Assembly (NCBI RefSeq): GCF_001039355.2
Contig: NW_019773970.1
Location: 193,965 to 257,964, forward strand
From: Lingula anatina
Taxonomy: Eukaryota > Brachiopoda > Lingulata > Lingulida > Lingulidae
DNA: 64,000 bases
Direction of reading: 5' to 3'
Both the position numbers and the translations under genes were made by a program. Positions 29,901 through 42,979 of this stretch are shown in pieces. The notes beneath the pieces were generated by a model, which had not been told where the DNA came from, ran no database searches, and was given only the letters and a program-made list of their open reading frames with translations. Numbering within the stretch: the stretch's first letter is position 1; every line of letters starts with the position of its first letter.

Positions 29901-32900
29901 ACTTCACTTGAAATTAGTCATGTAAAGTTATGATATATGACTGTATAAGGGGAAAGAATTCTGAAAACAACATTTGAAGGGATTTATGTAAAATGGCTGT
30001 TGAAGAGGCCTAAGTTTGATATAAAGCAACTGAAATACGGAAATTCTGCACATTCTGGATAACAAAAAGTCTCAGATTGGAGAACAATCATGGCAATAAT
30101 CTCCCCTCTTCCTCTCACACATTGGACACAAATGCCATGTTGATTTATATACAATAGAATGCACTGTAAAATGTGTGGCATTTCCAGCCGGAGTAAACCA
30201 ATACCAGCTGGGTATACTATTGATACTCCCTGTAAGCTTAGTTACCATGGTGAAAGTGCATATTTGTGGTGACCTCTTGTCTGCCATTCATCATTCTGTA
30301 TCACTATACCAGTCTTTTTCCCCTCCTAAAACCTTATGATCTTCATATGTAAACCACCCCTGGCTTACCAATTTGAACTTTTTGGCAGTAATAAAGAGGG
30401 TAAACTTTACTGTATAGGAAGTTCTGCACAAGACATAAACAGGTCATGTGGAAATGTGACTCCAATATTGAAAACCAAGCTATTGTTTGGTAGTGATGAA
30501 AATTAAATTCAGGAACAAAAAAGGTTGAAATTAGTAATTTGAAACTAGAAAGAGAATAGTAAATCCATTAATAATAATAATAATAATAATAATAGGTACT
30601 TCAGGATATCTGAGAATTCATTTGCTTTAGTATAAAAAGATCAAAATGCCTAGATTTATTTACTTATTTATTAGGAGGGGTGGACACATAATAAGCCATG
30701 ATTGCCTTTGAAAAAATAATAAAGAAGTTAAAATATACACATTTCTCTTTCAGGTCTTTCATGTTGCCTATGTATTCATCAAGATGGCCAACTCTCCTCG
30801 GCCGGGTGTTTGGGTCCTGGAACGTTCCACCGACTATGGACAGACTTGGAAACCATGGCAGTACTTTGCAGACACAGAAAGCGATTGTTACAACATTTTC
30901 AATAAACGAGCCTCTTCCCAGCCTGTATATGATGATGATGCCATTTGCACTGTGGAATACTCAAAGATAGTACCCCTTGAAGGAGGAGAGGTCAGTTTGT
31001 ATAAGCAAAAATATGTATATGCAAAAATACAGAACGGGGTTAACATAATTGAATGTTGCCCTTTTTGTCTGGAGATCATCACCCATTTTGAAAATAATAG
31101 CTGCGGCTTCTTGGACTAAATGCTACACTGTTGAAATTGACTTTTAGTTAACTGTGCAAGTACACATTCATTTCACCAGTAAATCATATTAAAGAAGAAA
31201 TGATTCTGTTTGTTTTTGCTTTAAACATATTTTTCAACTTTGATTTCAGATTGTTGTATCCCTGGTCAATAATCGTCCCAGTTCCATGAACTTCCACGCC
31301 AGTGACAAACTCCAAGAGTGGACAGAGGCTACCAATATCCGTCTCCGTCTCATGAGGACAAAAACTCTGCTTGGCCACTTGATGGCTGTTCAGAGGCAAG
31401 ACCCAACAGTGACCAGAAGGGTGAGTGGACTGGACGGCCAGTGAATCATTTTACCTACTGATAATGGTAGAGAGGTTGGAAATGGGGGTGGAGTGAATAG
31501 TTGCTGGGTATTGTACACTAGCTATCTCTACAAAGATAGAACATATATGTTTATATTCAAGCAGGTTGTCCCCTAAATGGTACTTTTTTATTTTTTTATT
31601 TCTTTAAAAAAATTTTTTTTTACTCTCTAAGAAATGGCTGTTTTTCTAAATGTAGTCTTTTTGTGTAAGACCCAATTCCCAGAGATTAGATCTATCCAAC
31701 TAGATAGAACATAGATGTTTATATTCAAGCAGGTTGTCCCCTAAATGGACCTTTTTAAAAAATTTTTTTATTATTATTTTTTTTTGACTCTCTAAGAAAT
31801 GGCTGTTGTTCTAAATGTAGTCTTTTTGTCAAAGGCCCCATTCCCAGAGATTAGATAGATCCAACTAGATCGACCTGGGGGGGTCACGCTAAATAGCTGT
31901 CAGCCGAGCGGGCACGAAAGTTAATTACCCCCTTACAGCTTGTAGTAGGCAAGACAGAGATTATGCCGGATTATCTGACAGTAATCTAGTGAGACTCCCC
32001 ACGGGGATAGATTGATCTAAAATCTATGGGAATGCGCCCTAAATGTAGTCTTCCCAAAATTCATGAATTTTTTTTCCAGGGAATAATTTGCAAAGAGATG
32101 TTACAGAAAATATGTATGGGTTAGGATCTTCATCAACAAAAAGAAATGAAATCAGAAGTTGGTTATTAGTTACAGACCAAGGTTAAATAACTCCAGTTAA
32201 TTGGAAATTTGGGTCTTTTTTTCACCAAAAAGGCGGAAACTTTTTAGAATAAAAGTCATTACTTTGTATGGCCTTGTGTAAATTTTTCAAATGTTGAATT
32301 ATTCTAAATTTTTGGTCTGAAGTTCTATTGTGAAATGCAGTGAAGACTATTACTGGACTTAATATGTACAGCTTCATTCCTGAATATGACCATACTGAGC
32401 CTGTCCAGGTGTAAGGTGAAGTTCAGACTTTCAACATGCCTGAAGGTGTAGGAAATGTCACTTCAGAGGCTACTCATTATCTCCTTAAAGACAGACTACA
32501 TAGCAGTCATGTTTTCCCTCTGACTAGATGACTAGACACTGGAAGACAACACATGTGATGGGCCATGATAACACAATGGAGAAGGGTCATGCATTAAGTC
32601 CTTTCAGGTAGACAGGACCATCTATAAACTTACATCATAGATGGTGGTACAATTCTTCAGGCAAGACAGGCAGTCTAATGGTCTTAGATACATACCTACA
32701 TACATAGGGACCTGATTATAGAGTAGGCGAGACAGACCTAATGTGTCATTGGACATGCATCCTCTTAATAACCTGATCAGAAGGTCTGAAAAAAGTTTTC
32801 ATAACTAAATATTTTAATATTTTCATATAAAATAGTAATCTTTTAAAGTTAAACCAGAACTCACAAAGGCTTGTCATTTTTTCTATTTTTTTAAAATCAG

Positions 32901-34852
32901 TTTTCAGTGTTCATATTTTGTTTCATAATTTTTAACTTGAGCAACTTGTGCTGAAACCAAATTATGGGATGCACCATCATGTGACTAAACAAATGACATA
33001 CGGAATGGCTGGAGACTCGAGGGCAGTAGTGCCTTAGAGAGCAACCATATTATTTACAGTACACCAACAAAGATGACAGGGTAGACCTGGATTATACACA
33101 CTCATTGGTGTGATAATGAAGAATGAGGGTAGATAATGTTACGTGGTTTAACAAGCTGTGCATAGTTTAAGGGACAAAGAACAGAACAAGAAAATCCAAT
33201 TCTGTAGAGCAATGTTTGACATGAAAGGAATATATTTGAGAAAAGGTTACCAAAGTATACAAAGGTTTGACTTTTAAGTGATAGTACACAGACTGGGGCA
33301 CACTCTGTGCTTTATAAATGCATAAAATCAGATATTGTATGTTGTAGTACACAGACTGGGGCACACTCTGTGCTTTATAAATGCATAAAATCAGATATTG
33401 TATGTTGTAGTTGAGGCTCAGATTCATAAAATAATTATATAGAAAGAAAGTGAAAAAGGTGCTCGTTATTTCTTATAATTCAGTGAAGAACAAATCAGCT
33501 ATGAACACCCTGTCCATTCATAAGATATATTGAAATGCACTACAAAACTGGTCTTACTGAATAAAAAGAACAGGGCAGGTACCTTTATCCTTGCTTTCTC
33601 ATCTTACCTTTCTCAGCCATTTCCTCTCAATAAAGAAAATTTCTGTTGAGTGGCAGGGTATGTGTGGACAGTCAAGCAGTGACTCATTCCAGACAAAAAC
33701 CTCATTGAGGGGTCCATTTCACATGGACAGCCATTTACACAGGCATCTATGGACTGGGGATATTATTAGGCAGGAGGGGAGTCTTGACTATTTGTTATTG
33801 ATTTATACAAAGTGAGGCACTCTCTTTCTGTCTCTTATCCCTATCTGAGGCCTTCTTTTGGGAAAATTAGGTTTTTAATGTCAGTAATGTTGCAGAAGAA
33901 TTTATGCAGTGGATTTGAAAACATTCTGAAACATACGGTTAAAATTCCTTTGCTGAGCTCAGCCCTGACAGATGTCAGATATTCTAATAGTCCAGTATTG
34001 TCTGCTGTGTATAACCTCTATTACGTATTATAGCTCCCATTTTATCTTGTGGACTTGTAAACCTATATTTTTGACACATTCCAGATCAACTGTTATGGCA
34101 GGGATTTACTTCAATGTTCAGAATGCCTGGCTAATTTTCCTGTTGTTGAATGGTCCCTTTTCAAATACTTGAAATGTATACCACAAAGGGGCTTATCTGA
34201 TAGGAAACATTACAACTTCTCTTCCTATGTATGCTGTTTTAGCTTCTGTATTTGTATTTAGAGGGAAATATGATGTCTGACCTACTTGATTTGTGTATTA
34301 ACATGAAATTCAGGCATGGGAGTTTTTTACAAGCTGTATTTGTTTCCCAAATCTAGAGTCTTTTTCTCCTTCAAATTAGTCACTACAATCAGAATTGGTG
34401 CCATTTCCTAAATAATTGGTAAAAACCACCATTGGCATTCTGCTGACATTCTGCTGTCTTAATCCCTAGTAGTACTAGTAATCCCTATTCTTCCTTAGAA
34501 ACTGTAAAAAGGTCCCTTTTGCATAGGTTGGGAACTTGGGGGCAAACAGTGTATATAGTCAGTTTATATAAACAGTTGCCAGACTGTATAAACTCTCCAG
34601 GGATGTAACAGCCATGTGTGTGTGGTTAAGAAAAAGAAGATCATCAAGTGCCTACATTTCCTGATCATGTGGTTTTGGACAAAGAACCATGTGAAAAAAT
34701 ACAGCATCATCTCATTCTTTCATGTGTCTTCCCTTTCACACAGAAGGTTTTGCACTCTATGAATTATTTCCTGTATGATGACTCAGAAAGTATAGCTTGA
34801 CATTGTTGACCTAGTGTGATTATTAAAAAAGAAAAGATAGCTTTTAGATTTG

Positions 34853-34901
<49 letters not shown>

Positions 34902-37900
34902 TGAGGTTGTATTGGTGTGTATTGAATTTACTAGATTTTTGATAAAAAACTAGAATGGGATAGTTCTTTAATTTCAATTTTACTTTTAGCATCTGGGCTA
35001 TTTTTTCTTGTGACTTGATCTTTGCATATCTAAAACTGTAATTAATGAGATGTTGCAGTGAAGTTTTTTCCAAGTCCAAATTTGTAGTGGTATGTTTTTG
35101 GTTACACATTGGATGCATCTTATGATTGTGTTTGAAATACAGCCATTTATTTTAAAAGTGTTCATCAGAACTGATGAGATGAATTAAATCTACCCTTTCG
35201 TATTTACAGTACTTCTACAGTATCAAGGACATATCTATTGGTGGGCGCTGTGTGTGCAATGGCCATGCTGACGTCTGTGACAAGACAGATCCAAATGATC
35301 TGTACAAGCTTCTCTGCCGCTGCCAGCACAATACGTGTGGTGCTCAGTGTGAGATGTGCTGCCCTGGCTTTGTGCAGAAGAAATGGCAGAGAGCTGACAA
35401 CTTTAACACCTTTGAGTGTGAACGTAAGTTGGGCTTGGAGTGAGGATTCTATTTGCCTTTTATGCTATTAGTATCGGTTGTTTTTATGAAAGTTGACTTA
35501 AAAGAATAGAGTGTTGATTAATTTGTATCCTAACCACTTGACTATATAAATATGTAGTTCTTTTTACTTACATCATCTCCAGGCTGCCAGTGCTATGGTC
35601 ACACAGATGAGTGTGTGTATAATGCCACAGTAGATGCCCTGGGTCTCAGTGTGGACAGACAGGGCAACTATGAGGGTGGTGGTGTATGCCAGAACTGCAG
35701 GGTAAGGCACTTTGTAGTGTTAATTTTTCCCACCATACTCCTTATTGAACCATCTTGTCAGATTTTTAAGATTGCCAGCTTTGTAATGATTGAGAAGTAT
35801 AGGTCTGTTTTTCTGCATTATGAACAGTAGAAATAATGTCATGCGGTGGTTGAGGTAGACCAACTCCAATGCAAAGAATTCTATCTGAGCACATTGTGAT
35901 ATGCTTGGTGATGATTTTTATGCTCATTCTTAGGACAACACTGAGGGAATCAACTGTGAGAAGTGTGTGTCTGGGTACTACAGACCCTTTGGAGTACCGA
36001 GGAATGCCACTGATGCCTGCAGACGTAAAAAACATTTTTGTTTATTTAAATAGCAACTCTTAAAATTAAAAAACTTACAGGGTGTCAATATATTCTACCT
36101 AAGCACCATGGTTTGATGTTGTTTGGGAAAATAAATCTGAACAGATACTTGAAGATTTCAGCTTTGTCGCAACAAGAAAGCATCTTAAATTGTTTGTGTC
36201 TGTATGGTAAACCAATCATAAAAAATGGAATTTACATACTATGTCCATAAAAGTTTAAACCTATGGTTCAGAAAAATTAATAAAAAGGAACTTATATGTT
36301 CTGGTGTATATGTACCTTGTGCAACAATTACGCAGGCATCTTCTACATTAACAGCCTGTAACTGTGACCTGAAGTTCTCCACTGGTGATTGTGAGGAAGG
36401 AACTGGAATCTGCAAATGCCGTCCTGAGTACACTGGCATCAACTGTGACAGGTGGGTAGCACTACACCAGTCTACAAAACTGAATCTCTAAGAGCCTAGC
36501 TATAATCTGTCAGATAAAAGAAATTCTCTGATTAACCTGAGATTAATTTCAAACATTGGTTTTCACAATGTCAGGTGAAGGAAATATCAGAGATAACCCC
36601 TTTTATCAAATTTTTTGAAGTTCTTGGTTGAAAACAGAATGACCAGTGTGTTAATCCCTTGTTTTTAAATTCCTTTCCAGTTGTGCTAAGGGCTACTATG
36701 GCTATCCTAACTGCCGGCCCTGTGACTGTAATATCAATGGTACAGAGGGCGAGGTGTGTGAGGTGGGAGGTGGACAGTGCCCCTGTAAACCCAACTATTC
36801 TGGTATCTATTGTGACTCCTGTGCCTTGGGATACCACAGCTTCCCACAGTGTACTGGTAAGAGAAAAATTGAAAATTTTTTCAATCAAAAGAGATGGTCA
36901 CATGGTATGAGCTGTATGGTGCAAATGTGTTGATATTTAGGTCACCTTTCTTTGTCTGTTTTGTAGATAACAACATAAACCAGTTGACTTCTAAATGTAA
37001 CTTAGTGAGGGGTGCTAATATTTGTGTAATAATATCGATTATAATATGAATATTGTCTTGGAATTACCATTTCGCCTGAAAAAAATTATTCCACTGAGTA
37101 ACAAAAATAATCCAGTTATTAAGAAGCAACACTGATTGATACCCTACTATTTGATCTCATTATTACAGCCTGTCGCTGTGACAGAATAGGATCTCTCAGC
37201 TCCATCTGTAACACAGAGACTGGTGATTGTACCTGCCGTAATAACTTTGGTGGCAGAGACTGTGATGTCTGTCAGGATGGTTTCTATGGATACCCACAGT
37301 GTTCAAGTAAGTAGCCTGTTATGTTTATTGTATGGAAATAATGATTAAATTGTGAGATTATTGCCCCAGGTTTTGCATTTAATAGACTTCCTTGTTTTCT
37401 CATGTGAGACTAAATTTGTATGATTTTATCCTCTTTTATTGCTTAATAATCACTGGGAATAATTTAAACATTTTCCTCACCTGGTAAATGCCAGAGGCAA
37501 GAGCAGCTATATCTAAGGTTATTCTAGTCATTCTTGAGTTAGCTTGGATTTAATAATTTTTCTCCTTCAGCCTGTGACTGTGACCCTACTGGCACCGTGC
37601 CAGAGATTTGTGATAAGACTGGTGGTCAGTGCATGTGTAAAGAGAACTTTGGTGGCCCACGCTGTGACCGCTGTGCTGCCGGATACTATGACTATCCTCG
37701 TTGTGTTCGTAAGTATCAATCATGAGTAAATTGGTATGTCAGAAAACCAGTTTCAAAAGTTGAATGAATAAAGTTTTAAGATACTCTGTGCTCTTTAAAT
37801 TTTTAAGAGAAAAAAATTACAAGTGAAATACTTTTTCAGCATGTTTCTCCCTAATTTTGCTTGTTTAGCACCAAGAATTCAACATAGTTAATTTACTGGT

Positions 37901-40900
37901 TTTAATTTAAATGTTATTGATTATTTTCAGCTTGTCAGTGTGCAGACCCAGGGTCAGCAGACAACTTCTGCAGTAACTATGGCCAGTGTCGCTGCAAGGT
38001 TAATTTCAGTGGACAGAACTGTGACCAGTGTGCCCCTGGCTACTACCGATATCCTGAATGTTTGTGTAAGTATAAGAAAAGTAGAATATCATAAAGATGA
38101 CAGAAACACTATTTTTTGCACTGGATATTAAAAGAGTGCAATATTTTTCCCCTAAAAATGGAAGGATGGGGGATGAAGTGAAAAAAATACTTGGTTAAAA
38201 AGAAAGAAAATATTGATAAAGGTTATGGTTTTGAAAAAAAATTAAAATTGCATAATGAAAGGAATGATTTTATCATCCACTGCAATCATTTACATTTTTA
38301 TAAACTCTGTAGCTAAAACCCCAACAACAACTCTGTGACACTGACGTTTTCTTTTCTCTCTTTTTTTTTTTTTTTTTTTTTTTCATAACTGTTCAGCCTG
38401 TTCCTGTGACACCTATGGTACTATTGGTATTAATTGTGACCAGGTAACAGGCCAATGTGCTTGTAAAGGCAATTTCCAGGGACTGACCTGTGACAAATGT
38501 GCTGACAACTTCTACAACTACCCAGTCTGTGAAGGTAAGATAGTTCCAGAGTGTCACAATAGTTTTCAGTTTTGAAATATGGTTAGTCATTCAACAAAAG
38601 GAATTCGGAATTAAGTTTTTTTAAGAATGCCAAATAATAAGAAATGTTGGCAACAAACAAGTTAGAGGAAAATTTTGATTTTATCAGTCCAGGGGCATGT
38701 ATATTTCATTTTAGTCTAGTTAATGAAACAGACATTAGTTTTAAAAGCTTTTTTTCTATCTTTTGAAAATATGATACTGCAACATAAATTAGATAGAAAC
38801 ACACCAAAAGTTCAACAAACAATTAACCTACAAGCCCCTATATTTCAGTGTGTAACTGTAATCCAGCTGGGGCCATGGAGGTGGCAGGTTACCCACTGGG
38901 TGGCTGTGGCTCTCACAGGACCCCAGGGCTGCTGTGCCAGTGTAAATCCAGAGTGCAGGGCCACATCTGTGACCAGTGTAAGCCAGGCTACTGGAACCTC
39001 AACATCAACAATGTGGATGGATGTGAAGGTAGGGAGGTGTTGACTGGATAACAATGGAAAAATAGGGAAAATATGACACTGTACATCTTAGTTGATGGTT
39101 ATTTGGCAGGTCAGCAGTTTGCTTGCTTAAAGAAGCTTTCTTTTAAAAAAGGGAGTTGAATGACTTTGGTAGTGTATGCTAGTGTAATCTGATAATCTTG
39201 TGGTCCGTATTTAAATCTGGTGTATTATTTGTATTTCACCATAATCATATAGGCTAAATGGTTTCTAGCATCTTTCTAATTTAAACTTGTTATACTTGAA
39301 ATATGCTAGTCTTTAATAGCTACAGTAAATTAAATTTGGGAAATTTTCTTTTGTCAGGCTGTGACTGCTTTGGTCCAGGCACGGTGTCAGGAGATGGGAT
39401 CTGTAACCCAGTCAGTGGTCAGTGTCAGTGTAAACCATTTGCCAGTGGACGGCAGTGTTCCACCTGTGTGGATGGAACATATAACTTGAAGGATAACAAC
39501 CTGTTTGGTTGCACAGGTACTGGAAGTCTGTTCGCAGAGAAAAAGAAATATTGCCTAGCTTTAAAATCTTGATTGCATGTGTAGAATATATGAGCTGATT
39601 TATGAGACTATAAAAAGTCTGGTTTCTTATCACATGTATTGACTTGCTAAAAATATGAGATACGGTCACAGGCCAGGGAGACTAGCTGAGAGTTGGGAAC
39701 AAGATCTGCAAGTCAGAAGAAAAATATGATCATATGCCACAAGTAAAAAGATGCTGCTATAAGAACTTGTGAAATAACTTGGCCTTTTTTAATGATCTGT
39801 ATTTCAGACTGTGATTGTGACATGGGTGGCTCTCTGGACAACAACTGTGACAAGAACACTGGTCAGTGCACCTGTAGACCAAGGGTCAATGGTAGAAGGT
39901 GTGACAAGTGAGTATGGGTTGTCTGTTTGTGTACAGTTACTGATATGACTTTCGTTTATCTTGATAGTTAGTCATTAAAAGCAAAGAAATTGCACATCTT
40001 GAAAAGCAGATTGTGGACTTATAGACATTCTTTTAAATTTGTCACCACCCCCCCCTTTCCTCCCCCCAGCTTGTTATATGATATCAGTGTTATATCATTA
40101 CATCAGGACTTGGTAAAACCTATATCTTCCACTCTTTCAAACCACAACATGGGCTGATGTTGATTATGACTTTCTTAATAATAATTATAGTAATTAATTT
40201 ATCATTTAAGGCCTCTGAACACACATTTCTTCCCCACCTTGTACCAACACCAGTATGAATTGGAGGATGGCCGCACCCCTCAGAACACTGCCGTCAGGTA
40301 TGGTTACGATGACAACACCTTCCCTGGATACTCCTGGAGAGGGTATGCCATACTGTCTAGAATTCAGGTAAGATAGAGGAACATCATGTAAATCTTTGTT
40401 ATGCATTTTATTGCATTGGAATAATAGAATAGAGCACTCACAATGTGTGATAATATATATCTATCTTTTGTCGAGGTGTGTCTGTTACACACGTTACAGA
40501 GAAAAAGTACAAATACTGCATCTGATGATGCATACTGTCTTAATATGCTTTATTCCACAAAACTGTAATAAGCACCTAATTGTGCACATCAAGGTTCAGA
40601 ATTACTCTGCAGAAATAAACATTCCCATCTTTATATTTACTACATATCACATGGTTGTCTTTGCTCACTTTCCAGCCTGAGGTGATAGTAGATGCCAGTC
40701 TCACCAAGTCCAGTCTGTATCGTATCATCTACAGATACGTCAACCGTGGCCCCTCTGACATCACGGCAGACATCGTTGTCACGCCACAGCTGGAGACCTC
40801 CACAGATGTTATACAGTCCAACCAGGTGGTCTTTAAGCCAACTACGTAAGTTGATTAAGATAAATGGTTTTATTTTCTTTCAGTACAGAATGCTTAACAT

Positions 40901-42891
40901 AAATGAAATATGATAGTTCAATTTTTGATGTGCCTAGTAAAGTTTTTGTTACTTGTTGTTATTGTATGGATAATACCGTATGTTTAAATTAAGATGTCTG
41001 AATATCTTGCATTTGTTTATTGAAGGATTTGTAGATGTGCTCATTTTAAAATGTTTAATATCTTTCTCTATTTCACACTTATAACTAAGATGAATCAGAG
41101 GTTAAAAAAAAAAAACTTAATGTATATTAAAAGCTGTAAATGTAGTTTTATTACAGCTGGTGGCTTATATTCAGCTTCATAATACTGTCTTCCAGCATTC
41201 CTGCTCTGGCTACAGCAGGCAGTGACGGCACCATTGCGACCTTTGTGTTGAACAGAGGAAGGTGGGCCATCTCTCTGAAGACCTCGGAGGATGTGATGGT
41301 GGATTACCTGGTCCTGCTGCCACAGGAGTACTATGAGGCCACAGTGCTCCAGGAGAGAGTGAACAAGCCATGTGTCCTGCCTGACAGAGGGGAACCGTAA
41401 GTGAACACTGCTTTTTTTCATCTCTATATATTGCAAAATTTTAAGAATTTACCACAAATTAATGTGAGTATAGAAATATTGCTGTATTACATAACTGATG
41501 CATCAATGTATCAGTGGAGGGGGAAACTTTTGAGTGTATTTCAAAATGATAAAATCTTAAAAGAGCATTCAAACTGTCAATGTTATTTAAAGATATTAAA
41601 TGTTTTAAGTAATATTGTACATTTGAAATATGTCCTACTTCATTACAGCTGTCTCCATTATGCCTATGTGGATGTGAGTATTTTCCCCAGTGTCAATGGT
41701 GACCAGGGATATGTGATTCAGGATGGTCAGAGGATCAAGACACAGCTGTTGGACAACTCCAAGATAGTGGGTGCCCTGGGTGGCAAGGACTTAGCCCTTC
41801 TCAACAATGCACAGGTTTGACTTCTGTTGATTTTCATTGTATTGCAGTAACACAACAGCTGCATTATCCTTTCAGAAGAATTGTCACCCAAAAAGTAAAT
41901 TCTTGAAAGAAAATTAAAGCAGAAGTATTTAGTTTTATTCTGAGTTGTTAAGTTGGCAAGGTGATGATATTGAGATGTTAATATCTAATGCCATTGAACT
42001 TTATTCTTCATTCCAGCAATCTGTCTACCTTGATGTAATCCTCCCCAACCCTGGGAAGTATGTGTTCATAGTGCAGTACCACACCAGCAAGCCAGACAGA
42101 CAAGAGCTGCAGGTAGAGGTGGCCAGCACTGATGGTAGGGAGAAGGGAAAGGTGGCCATATACAAGTGTGACTACAGGTATTGAATAAATTTTGAAAGAA
42201 AAAATAAGTACATTCTATATTTTGTTCTCTTTTAGTTGTTATATTTCCCTGGCACTTTTTAAGGAAGCTGGAAAAATTATGACATCTACACACAGTTTGT
42301 AACTGCTAAAGCAGACAAGGAAGAGTACTACCTTAATGAAAAGTGACAACTTTTTTTTTCAGCAGATTTCATTTTCATGCAATCATATTTATTGTCAATT
42401 TATTTCAGCATGTTGTGCCGCCAGGTTGTCACAGATGCAGATGGTAAAGTGGCAGTATTTGATGTGCAGTCTGGATATGCAAGGATCACTCTTACTGGGG
42501 ACTTGGACACTGATGTTGCCATTGTGAGTCTAATGCCATATATACCTTCATCATGTTGTTCAGTGGTTAACATCCGATGCAATTGACCAGATGGAGATCA
42601 GTATGAAGGGTTGCTTTATGAAAGTGTTGTGTTATTAGGTGGCCATGTCTTCTTAGCTATTGAAAAAAATGAATATGTCAAGACAGTTTGGGGAATACAA
42701 AATTATCATTTAACAGCATCTTAAAGACATTAGAAGAAAGTGATCAAGACAGACATAATTAATGGAACCAAACTTTATACAGTCTGTGGCATGTTATTAT
42801 GCTGATCTTATATAGAAACAATGCCATTTTTTATGGAAATAGAGAGAATCTTGTGGTAAACCAAGAGAAACAAAAAATAATTATTAAAGCC

Positions 42892-42979
<88 letters not shown>

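Larger units (their letters stand above)
27369..30753 (+). other. Laminin intron 1
   Basis: The intron is about 3.4 kb and AT-rich, with a TTA-flanked MITE at 28603-28801 and the assembly gap at 29007-29214. No exon was recognised. A long first intron often carries enhancers, but nothing in the sequence shows one. Confidence 0.85.
26967..31420 (+). other. Laminin exons 1-3: signal peptide and LN domain
   Basis: Exons 26967-27368, 30754-30990 and 31250-31420, all phase 0 at their ends. The mature chain starts near [19 protein letters not shown] and the VNLTIDLGQ strand are LN hallmarks, continued in exon 2 by [11 protein letters not shown] and [12 protein letters not shown]. The LN domain mediates laminin polymerisation. 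Confidence 0.95.
31421..35209 (+). other. Laminin intron 3
   Basis: At 3.8 kb this is the longest intron in the gene. It holds the 168-bp duplication and MITE at 31535-32045, the 63-bp tandem repeat at 33282-33407 and a (TC)n tract at 34855. No exon is seen; GT-AG ends and phase 0 on both sides support direct joining of exons 3 and 4. Confidence 0.85.

Noticed and set aside
34783-35118. Minus-strand ORF with a long Arg-Glu repeat (also at 42808-43146)
   Set aside because: Pure translation of (TC)n microsatellites inside laminin introns.
36335-36354. Alternative acceptor CGCAG at 36331-36335 for laminin exon 7
   Set aside because: Joining there in the required phase gives a TAA within eight codons; the AG at 36353-36354 keeps the frame and starts exactly at the module.
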